DNA of 11,809 nt from an uncultured Verrucomicrobia subdivision 3 bacterium. GTDB taxonomy: Bacteria; Verrucomicrobiota; Verrucomicrobiae; Limisphaerales; UBA11358. Positions 6,556 to 11,809 of this stretch are shown here, in pieces; within the stretch, counting starts at the first letter, position 1; every line of letters starts with the position of its first letter. The notes under the pieces are model-generated. The model was not told the origin of the DNA, did no database searches, and saw only the letters and a list, made by a program, of their open reading frames with translations. The translations under genes and the position numbers were made by a program. The DNA lies in NCBI GenBank assembly GCA_903921455.1, contig CAIXPZ010000103.1, positions 1-11,809 on the forward strand, read 5' to 3'.

Positions 6556-6574
6556 TGGGCGAGTAGAGAGAAAG

Positions 6575-6609
6575 CTGCCCGAATCAAATCACCGCAGCGC
6601 TTCGGGCGG
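6575..6609 (-). terminator. Candidate terminator of rapA
   Basis: Perfect 7-base inverted repeat GCCCGAA (6577-6583) / TTCGGGC (6601-6607), extendable by one wobble and one GC pair, with a 17-base loop that contains the rapA stop codon. In the direction of rapA transcription it is followed by a T-rich run (TTTCTCTCT on the minus strand). The long loop weakens the call. Confidence 0.35.
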
Positions 6610-9450
6610 ACCTTTCCAGATCAGGCGCAAGGAATCCAGCCGCAGGCGGGCTTGTTGCAGGGCCGTCGCCAGCTCCGCTTGCTGTGCCTGGGCCAGCTTG
6701 ATCTCCTGCGGACGAACGTGGTCATTCACCTGTTGGAGCATCTGTAGGCGCTGCACCTCGTGGCCCAGCAGGTGGTGCATCTCTTTCTGGGCAGTCTGGC
6801 GCAACGTTGCCGACTTGGCTTCCGCCAGCTTGGTGGCAGCTCCGATCATCGCGGGGAGAATTCGCCGGGCGATATCGGTATTTTCCAGCAGCTTGTGAGG
6901 CGAGCCTTTCTGGAGTTTGGCTTCCCACGCACCGTCGCAAAAAGCGTCGGTGACGTCCACGAGCTTGTGGCTGATGACCACCTGAACCGGTATCGGCGGC
7001 AGAAATCGATCAGCGTGCAGATGAGGCGCGGCGATGGCCTCCAGAACAAAGATGAATTCCAATAACATCGTCCGGTCATTCGCCGTCGGCAGTATCGCAA
7101 AGGCGCAGTTACCCGTCTCGGCACCGAGCAGCAGCTCCATGGCACCGGTGACCATCGGATGATCCCAGGTTAGAAAACCGACATCCTCCCGGCTCAGCGC
7201 ACGGCGGCGGTCGCAAGTGGCGATCATGCCTTCGGCGGGCATGGCGGGAAAAGAATCGGTAGTGATGCCCAGGGGATTCAATTGCCAGGTATGCGGTGCC
7301 AACTCCTCAATGTGGACGCCGAAAAGGTCGAACACATCGAGCAGATAATTTTCCAGCTCCGGCTGTGCGTCCAGATTCCGGATCTGGCTAATGATTTTCT
7401 GTGCGGTCGCCGGCCGGAAGGAATTCAGCTCCAACAAACGATCCCGCCCCGCCTCCAGACGGCGGCGCAATTCCTGCCGGGCCGCCTTGGTCTGCTGTAA
7501 TAGTTCCGCCAGTTCCTGTTCGGCGGGGCCGCGCTCCGCCACCGGATATTCCAGGGCGAGATCGTGAACGGCCCGGCCAAACTGTTGCAGCAATTCATGG
7601 CCACCTTCGAGGTTGTCTTCAAAGGCATTCAAGCCTTCGTGATACCAGCGCGCCAGGACTTCCTGCGGGCTGTGCGCGAGATAGGGAACATGGATCTGGA
7701 TGTCCGTCGTCTGCCCAATCCGGTCCAGTCGGCCGATGCGCTGCTCCAGCAGTTCGGGATTCAGCGGCAGGTCAAAGAGGACGAGATGATGGGCAAACTG
7801 GAAGTTGCGCCCTTCGCTGCCGATCTCCGAGCAGATCAGGAGCCGCGCGCCGTCCGCCTCGGCGAACCAGGCGGCGTTGCGATCTCGTTGCAACAGCGTC
7901 AGTCCCTCATGAAAGATCCCGGTCTTGATCGTCAGGTGGCGGCGCAGCGCTTCATCGAGGGCTTCGGCTTTTTCAACGGTGCGGGCAATCAGCAGCATCT
8001 TTTGGGGTTCGAGCTGTTGCAGCAGCTTCACCAGCCAGAGCACGCGCGGGTCTTTGGCCAGTTCCAACGAGGATTGCAATTCGGTGTCTCCGGCATCCAC
8101 GGCAAATTCGGTCGAGACTTTATCCAGCCAGTGTTCCGCTTCGGCACCGGACTCCAACCTGGCCAGCCGCAGGGTTCGTTTCGGAAAACCTTTCATGCCG
8201 GCGCGCGTGTTGCGGAACAGCACCCGGCCGGGGCCGTGCAAGTCCAGCAGGTCTTCCAACAAGGCCGCCCGCGTCTCCGCCTTGCCCTGACCCAGTTCCG
8301 TCAGCCGTTGCTCCAGTTGCGCGTCAGGCACGAGCAGACGGCGCAGCGCGGCCATGTCTTTCTTTGTAAGCAGCGTTTCGTCGCGCAGTTTCTCGGCCAC
8401 CCCGGCGGTCGCTTGGTAGTCCTTTGACTCGGCCTGAAACGAGGCGAGGTCGCGATATCGGTCCGGGTCGAGCAAACGCAGCCGCGCAAAGTGGCTTTCC
8501 ACGCCCAGTTGTTCCGGCGTGGCCGTCAGCAGCAACAGGCCCGCCGACTGGCAACTGAGTTCCTCCACCACCTGATACTCACGGCTGGGAGCAGTTTCAG
8601 ACCATTCGAGGTGATGGGCTTCATCCACGACCAGCACATCCCAGCCCGCCGCCACCGCCAGTTCCGCCCGGCGCGGATCGCCCGCCAGAAAATCAATGCT
8701 GGTGATCACGAGCTGATCATCCAGAAATGGATTCGCGCCGGGTTCACCGGTTTCGATGGCCGCACATCGTTCCGCGTCAAAGATGTGGAGCCAGACATTG
8801 AAGCGACGCAGCATTTCGACGAACCATTGATGCACCAGGGATTCCGGCACCAGCACCAGAATGCGGTTCGCGCGCCCGCTCAATAGCAGGCGGTGCAAGA
8901 TCAGGCAGGCTTCGATGGTTTTCCCCAACCCCACTTCGTCAGAGAGCATCACGCGCGGCGCGTGCCGGCCCGCCACCTCCTGCGCGATGTAAAGTTGATG
9001 CGGAATCAGATCAATGCGCCCACCCACGAAGCCGCGCACCGGTGATTGCCGCAGGCGATGAAGCAATTCCAAGGTTCGGCGCCGCAGCGCAAAGGTCGCC
9101 GGGATGTCGAACCGTCCCGCGAACAAGCGCTCCTGCGGTCCCTGCACGCTGACCCGGTCATTCACCTGGGCTTCTGGCAGCTCTTGGCGCTCACCGAGGT
9201 AGGTCAGCAGCCCCTGCTTTTCGACCACTTCGTGGATGACGAATTCTTTGTCTGCCTGGGTGCGGATATTATCGCCCGCACGGAAGCGCACACGCTTCAG
9301 CGGCGCTTGGTCCATGGCGTAAATGCGGATTTCACCGGCGGCATTGAACTCAACCTTCACACGTCCGTCATCAAGCGATACGACGGTGCCCAGCCCGAGC
9401 TCCGGCTCCGACTCGCTGATCCACCGCTGACCTGGAACAAACACATTCAT
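6589..9450 (-). CDS. rapA: RapA, RNA polymerase-associated Swi2/Snf2 ATPase
   Basis: A full-length RapA homologue (953 residues; the E. coli protein has 968). RapA binds RNA polymerase and uses ATP hydrolysis to recycle it from stalled or post-termination complexes. Visible parts: N-terminal Tudor/KOW-like region (1-105) opening with GQRWISESEPELGLGTVV; helicase lobe 1 with DEVGLGKT (171-178), DEAH (276-279) and LLLTATP (306-312); lobe 2 with the SEIGSEGRNFQFA segment and EQRIGRLDRIGQ as motif VI; then the RapA-specific linker and C-terminal domains ending LDSLRLIW. Similarity to E. coli RapA, as recalled, extends over the whole length. The ATG at 9450 matches the usual N terminus, but the nearest purine-rich site (GAGGAG, 9478-9483) lies 27 bases upstream. 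It is monocistronic and divergent from an HU-type gene. All ATPase motifs are intact. Confidence 0.97.
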   Translation of the reverse strand: MNVFVPGQRWISESEPELGLGTVVSLDDGRVKVEFNAAGEIRIYAMDQAPLKRVRFRAGDNIRTQADKEFVIHEVVEKQGLLTYLGERQELPEAQVNDRVSVQGPQERLFAGRFDIPATFALRRRTLELLHRLRQSPVRGFVGGRIDLIPHQLYIAQEVAGRHAPRVMLSDEVGLGKTIEACLILHRLLLSGRANRILVLVPESLVHQWFVEMLRRFNVWLHIFDAERCAAIETGEPGANPFLDDQLVITSIDFLAGDPRRAELAVAAGWDVLVVDEAHHLEWSETAPSREYQVVEELSCQSAGLLLLTATPEQLGVESHFARLRLLDPDRYRDLASFQAESKDYQATAGVAEKLRDETLLTKKDMAALRRLLVPDAQLEQRLTELGQGKAETRAALLEDLLDLHGPGRVLFRNTRAGMKGFPKRTLRLARLESGAEAEHWLDKVSTEFAVDAGDTELQSSLELAKDPRVLWLVKLLQQLEPQKMLLIARTVEKAEALDEALRRHLTIKTGIFHEGLTLLQRDRNAAWFAEADGARLLICSEIGSEGRNFQFAHHLVLFDLPLNPELLEQRIGRLDRIGQTTDIQIHVPYLAHSPQEVLARWYHEGLNAFEDNLEGGHELLQQFGRAVHDLALEYPVAERGPAEQELAELLQQTKAARQELRRRLEAGRDRLLELNSFRPATAQKIISQIRNLDAQPELENYLLDVFDLFGVHIEELAPHTWQLNPLGITTDSFPAMPAEGMIATCDRRRALSREDVGFLTWDHPMVTGAMELLLGAETGNCAFAILPTANDRTMLLEFIFVLEAIAAPHLHADRFLPPIPVQVVISHKLVDVTDAFCDGAWEAKLQKGSPHKLLENTDIARRILPAMIGAATKLAEAKSATLRQTAQKEMHHLLGHEVQRLQMLQQVNDHVRPQEIKLAQAQQAELATALQQARLRLDSLRLIWKGPPEALR

Positions 9451-9558
9451 GAAATGGCGGCGGGCTGTATGCAGGTTCTCCTCGGAAAATGCAACCTCGG
9501 ACCACAGCCGGCGGCAAATGGCTGGTTAACACGCGTTCGGAACCGGCTCGGATTGCCT

Positions 9559-9587
9559 TTGCCGTTCCGGGCGGTTGGCATTAGGCT
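9559..9587 (+). promoter_or_regulatory. Weak candidate promoter of the HU/IHF-like gene
   Basis: TTGCCG (9559-9564) and TAGGCT (9582-9587) with a 17-base spacer, 19 bases before the ATG at 9607. The -10 match is poor and the implied leader is short, so this is tentative. Confidence 0.22.
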
Positions 9588-9606
9588 TGTGGTAGAAAGG
9601 CTCGTC

Positions 9607-9921
9607 ATGACTCTGACCAAACGCGACCTCGTAATGCGAATCAGTGAAGAAACCGGGTTGATCCAGACTCAGGTGTTTGATGTGATTCAGAAAACCTTGG
9701 ATCAAATTTCCGAAGCACTGGCCAAGGGCGGCAAAGTGGAGCTGCGCAACTTCGGCGTGTTTGAGGTCAAGGTTCGCAAAGCCCGGGTGGGCCGTAATCC
9801 TCGGCAACCGGAGACCGACGTGCCGATTCCCGCCCGGGCCATGGTGAAGTTCAAAGCCGGCAAGGAAATGAAGGCCACCGTCTTGAAGCTGACGCCGAAG
9901 CCAACGAAGAAGGCACCCTGA
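9607..9921 (+). CDS. HU/IHF-family DNA-binding protein
   Basis: A 104-residue nucleoid-type protein of the bacterial HU/IHF fold, which binds and bends DNA as a dimer. Helices 1-2 are MTLTKRDLVMRISEETGLIQ through FDVIQKTLDQISEALAKG; the beta saddle follows with VELRNFGVFEV (44-54) and the arm carries RKARVGRNP (58-66), where the proline inserts between bases in this family. The TGE seen after GRNP in most HU proteins is replaced by RQPETD. A basic tail (KLTPKPTKKAP) is added. The ATG at 9607 is fixed by AGAAAGG (9594-9600) six bases upstream, the clearest Shine-Dalgarno in the window. It resembles IHF-beta-like annotations, but I cannot assign a subunit. Divergent from rapA and convergent with a second HU gene. 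Confidence 0.93.
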   Translation: MTLTKRDLVMRISEETGLIQTQVFDVIQKTLDQISEALAKGGKVELRNFGVFEVKVRKARVGRNPRQPETDVPIPARAMVKFKAGKEMKATVLKLTPKPTKKAP

Positions 9922-9937
9922 ATCAACAGAGTGCCTT
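9910..9937. terminator. Candidate bidirectional terminator between convergent HU genes
   Basis: Hairpin AAGGCAC (9910-9916) / GTGCCTT (9931-9937), extended inward after one mismatch by CTG (9918-9920) / CAG (9927-9929), with a 6-base loop. It contains the TGA of the plus-strand gene (9919-9921) and lies 16 bases past the stop of the minus-strand gene. T-tracts are short on both sides (CCTTTG on plus, CTTCTTC on minus). Confidence 0.45.
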
Positions 9938-9953
9938 TGAATGAAAGCAGAAA

Positions 9954-10244
9954 TTATTTCTTCACACCAAGAATCGCGTCCTTGGCGGCTTTGGCGACGC
10001 GAAACTTCACGACTTTCTTCGCCTTGATCTGGATCGTTTCACCAGTGGCGGGATTACGACCGACCCGGGCCTTGCGGTTTACGAGGACCAGCTTGCCGAG
10101 GCCGGGAATGGTGAACGAGTCCTTGGCGTGTTTGTATGCCAGTGCCGCGAGTTGTTCCAGAATTTCGCCGGCTTGCTTTTTGGTGATGCTGTTCTTTTCC
10201 GCGATTGCGGAGGCGATTTGTGATTTGGTCAGAGCTTTGGCCAT
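9954..10244 (-). CDS. HU-family DNA-binding protein, lysine/alanine-rich
   Basis: A 96-residue HU-type histone-like protein. It opens MAKALTKSQIASAIAEKNSI, continues with the dimerisation helix (KKQAGEILEQLAALAYKHA), then FTIPGLGKLVLVNRKARVGRNPATGE, with the arm motif GRNPATGE at 62-69, and ends KAAKDAILGVKK. All landmarks of a functional HU are present. It is closer to chromosomal HU than the plus-strand neighbour, with which it shares the RKARVGRNP arm but little else. The ATG lacks a Shine-Dalgarno and follows an A/T-rich leader. A plausible promoter lies 41-69 bases upstream. Expected role: general DNA compaction and bending. Confidence 0.95.
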   Translation of the reverse strand: MAKALTKSQIASAIAEKNSITKKQAGEILEQLAALAYKHAKDSFTIPGLGKLVLVNRKARVGRNPATGETIQIKAKKVVKFRVAKAAKDAILGVKK

Positions 10245-10284
10245 ATTTTAATGTGTGTTATTGGTTGATGTTTACCGAAAGCCC

Positions 10285-10313
10285 ATTAAAGCTGCCTCAA
10301 AACCGCGCGCCAA
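10285..10313 (-). promoter_or_regulatory. Candidate sigma-70 promoter of the minus-strand HU gene
   Basis: On the minus strand TTGGCG (10308-10313) and TTTAAT (10285-10290) are spaced by 17 bases. The predicted start near 10278 gives an A/T-rich leader of about 34 bases to the ATG at 10244. Confidence 0.42.
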
Positions 10314-10373
10314 GATAAAACTGTGAATTCTATTGAGGAAAATGTCAGCATATCCCCTGTCGAACAAAGGTTA

Positions 10374-10401
10374 TTGTCGCCCAATCCACCCGTCTGATAA
10401 G
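10374..10401 (+). promoter_or_regulatory. Candidate promoter of the pRiA4b ORF-3-like gene
   Basis: TTGTCG (10374-10379) and GATAAG (10396-10401) with a 16-base spacer, upstream of both possible starts (10422 and 10458). Moderate match to sigma-70 consensus. Confidence 0.3.
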
Positions 10402-10457
10402 GTAAGGCAAAACCAACCGACATGATTCTTTTATCTGATTCCGGTGGCAGGACTCCG

Positions 10458-11024
10458 ATGCATCAAGGATTCCCGCTCTATCAATTAAAAATCACGCTGC
10501 GCGACTGTCACCCACCTATCTGGCGGCGAGTGGTCGTGCGGGCGAACATGAAACTCAATCGATTTCACGCCGTCATTCAGACTGCGATGGGCTGGACAAA
10601 CTCCCATCTACATCAATTTATTGCCGACGACGTTTACTACGGAGTGCCTGACCGTGAATATGAAGATGACGATTTTAAGCCGCAGAACGAAAAGAACCAC
10701 ACCGTAGCCGAACTTGCGCCGGAGGTGGATGCGCAGTTCACCTATGAATACGACTTCGGCGACTGTTGGGAACACGATGTCTTGCTAGAAAAAATCCAGC
10801 CGCCGGATACCGCCTTCAAACATCCAGTCTGTTTAGCCGGTGCCAACGCCTGTCCGCCGGAGGATTGTGGCGGCAGCTCCGGCTACGCTGATTTTGTGGA
10901 AGCGATGGCTGATCCAAAACACCCGGAGCATGAGCCAATGGTGGCATGGATCGGCAGCAAGTGGGACGCGACTGCCTTTAGCGTTGAGGCTGCCAACCGA
11001 GGACTGAACCGGATCAAGGCTTAA
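10458..11024 (+). CDS. Plasmid pRiA4b ORF-3-like family protein
   Basis: A 188-residue protein of the family named after ORF-3 of plasmid pRiA4b, common as a stand-alone chromosomal gene or as a passenger of mobile elements; its biochemical role is not established. Family marks are all present: YQLKITLRDCHPPIWRRVVV (8-27), MGW (44-46), HLHQF (50-54), YEYDFGDCWEH (96-106), and the cysteine-containing CLAGANACPPEDCGG (125-139) followed by GY. Length is normal. I prefer ATG 10458, which has AGGA 5 bases upstream; an in-frame ATG at 10422 would add 12 residues with a poor ribosome site. No inverted repeats or transposase are visible around it. It is followed after 44 bases by recD2 on the same strand, so the two may be cotranscribed. 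Confidence 0.92.
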   Translation: MHQGFPLYQLKITLRDCHPPIWRRVVVRANMKLNRFHAVIQTAMGWTNSHLHQFIADDVYYGVPDREYEDDDFKPQNEKNHTVAELAPEVDAQFTYEYDFGDCWEHDVLLEKIQPPDTAFKHPVCLAGANACPPEDCGGSSGYADFVEAMADPKHPEHEPMVAWIGSKWDATAFSVEAANRGLNRIKA

Positions 11025-11068
11025 ATGATCATCAGGTTGTGCTGCCATCAATCGCAGAACTGCCCTAA

Positions 11069-11809
11069 TTGCACAACCAACCGCCAACACCGCACGCCGA
11101 AAGCCTCTCTGGCCTGATCGAGCGAGTTACTTTCTTCAACGAAGAAAATGGCTGGGCTGTGCTCAAGGTCAAGGCGAAGGGGCATCGCGATCAGGTCACG
11201 GTCCTCGGTTCGCTACCATCGGTCAGCGCCGGGGAATGGGTGACGGCGGAAGGCCGCTGGGTGCAGGACCGCGAGTTCGGCCTCCAGTTCCGGGCTGATC
11301 TGTTGAATAGCACCGCCCCCACCACGAAAGAAGGCATCGAAAAATATCTGGGTAGCGGCATGGTCAAAGGCATCGGCCCGGTCTATGCCAAAAAGCTGGT
11401 TGAGAAGTTTGGCGAGCAGATTTTTGAAATCATCGAAACGGCCTCCGCCAGGTTGGAGGAACTCGATGGCATTGGCCCGAAGCGTCGGAAGCGGATCAAG
11501 GACGCCTGGGCGGAACAGAAAGTCATCCGCCAGATCATGGTGTTCCTCCACTCCAACGGGGTGAGCACCAGCCGGGCGGTGCGTATCTATAAAACCTACG
11601 GTGAAAATGCCATTGAGAAGGTGCAGGGCAACCCGTATGCGCTGGCCAAGGACATTCACGGCATCGGCTTCAAGACCGCCGACCAGATCGCCCAGAAGAT
11701 CGGCATCCCGGTGGATTCGCTGATCCGGGCCTGCGCCGGGCTGAGCCATGTGCTGCTGGAGGCGACTGGCGAAGGCCACTGTGCGCTGCCGGTGGATCTG
11801 CTGAAGGAC
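11069..11809 (+). CDS. recD2: RecD2-type ATP-dependent DNA helicase, 5' part only
   Basis: The first 247 residues of a RecD2 (YrrC-like) helicase; the gene runs off the right edge, so the ATPase core (expected full length roughly 720-760) is not visible. RecD2 unwinds DNA 5' to 3' and acts in repair independently of RecBC. Seen here: an N-terminal OB-like domain opening [20 protein letters not shown] (13-32), then helix-hairpin-helix segments [12 protein letters not shown] (99-110), [12 protein letters not shown] (132-143) and [17 protein letters not shown] (196-212), in the family order. The only start that keeps the conserved N terminus is TTG 11069, directly after an in-frame TAA (11066-11068); there is no upstream ATG in frame and no clear Shine-Dalgarno. 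It may be read through from the pRiA4b-like gene. Confidence 0.93.
   Translation, partial: MHNQPPTPHAESLSGLIERVTFFNEENGWAVLKVKAKGHRDQVTVLGSLPSVSAGEWVTAEGRWVQDREFGLQFRADLLNSTAPTTKEGIEKYLGSGMVKGIGPVYAKKLVEKFGEQIFEIIETASARLEELDGIGPKRRKRIKDAWAEQKVIRQIMVFLHSNGVSTSRAVRIYKTYGENAIEKVQGNPYALAKDIHGIGFKTADQIAQKIGIPVDSLIRACAGLSHVLLEATGEGHCALPVDLLKD

Noticed and set aside
6165..6587. Minus-strand frame of 140 codons
   Set aside because: Overlaps the start of the 125-aa gene in another frame and opposes the 53-aa frame; serine/alanine-rich, erratic composition without motifs, so a shadow is more likely.
7564..8427. Long plus-strand frame (287 codons) inside rapA
   Set aside because: Antisense to the helicase region of rapA; glutamine/arginine-rich composition typical of a frame shadow in GC-rich DNA.
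9046..9606. N-terminal extension of the plus-strand HU-like gene by 187 codons
   Set aside because: The extension is antisense to rapA; a good Shine-Dalgarno and the family N terminus place the start at 9607.
10245..11068. Insertion-sequence passenger unit around the pRiA4b ORF-3-like gene
   Set aside because: No transposase, terminal inverted repeats or target duplications visible; the gene appears stand-alone.
11213..11779. Minus-strand frame of 188 codons
   Set aside because: Antisense to recD2, whose plus-strand translation shows three helix-hairpin-helix motifs.
1..11809. CRISPR array, tRNA or rRNA gene
   Set aside because: No regularly spaced direct repeats, tRNA-like cloverleaf or rRNA landmarks were noticed on either strand.

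Overview
The window looks like chromosomal DNA of moderately high GC from an environmental bacterium. The lysine-rich HU protein at 9954-10244, the RecD2-type helicase and the scarcity of Shine-Dalgarno motifs would suit a Verrucomicrobiota-like lineage. This is a guess from family resemblance, not a measured assignment. The strongly conserved RapA could point elsewhere or reflect transfer.

Layout. Positions 1-416 hold no convincing gene: a hydrophobic reading-frame tail runs in from the left edge, followed by a decayed-looking plus-strand frame. From 5556 down to 417 on the minus strand lies a compact seven-gene operon, mostly with overlapping stop/start codons or gaps of 4-6 bases. In transcription order it encodes a 59-aa two-helix membrane protein, a C39-like papain-fold cysteine peptidase, a soluble M48 zinc metallopeptidase, three small proteins each anchored by one N-terminal transmembrane helix, and a classical AAA+ ATPase. 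The M48 enzyme and two of the anchored proteins share a C-terminal domain ending in a WDxL(P/S)xx(V/I)R...G..E signature with identical spacing. The third anchored protein may carry a divergent copy. A small XRE-type regulator (5595-5822) is transcribed divergently from the operon head. I do not recognise this combination as a named system; it is the main candidate for something undescribed.

Positions 5842-6588 carry a 125-aa conserved hypothetical protein (minus strand), whose near-consensus promoter ends 5 bases before the ATG and so predicts a leaderless mRNA, and a possible 53-aa helical protein (plus strand).

Positions 6589-9450 encode full-length RapA, the Swi2/Snf2 ATPase that recycles RNA polymerase. 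Divergent from it is an HU/IHF-type DNA-binding protein (9607-9921). It converges on a second HU-family gene (9954-10244, minus) across a hairpin that could terminate both. On the right are a pRiA4b ORF-3-like protein (10458-11024) and the 5' part of a recD2 helicase gene starting at TTG 11069 and cut by the window end. This right half reads as ordinary chromosomal DNA-transaction genes; the left half is accessory in character.

Working hypothesis for the operon (inference only): an AAA+ unfoldase and two peptidases are brought to the inner face of the cytoplasmic membrane by small anchors and a shared C-terminal domain, under control of the adjacent XRE regulator.
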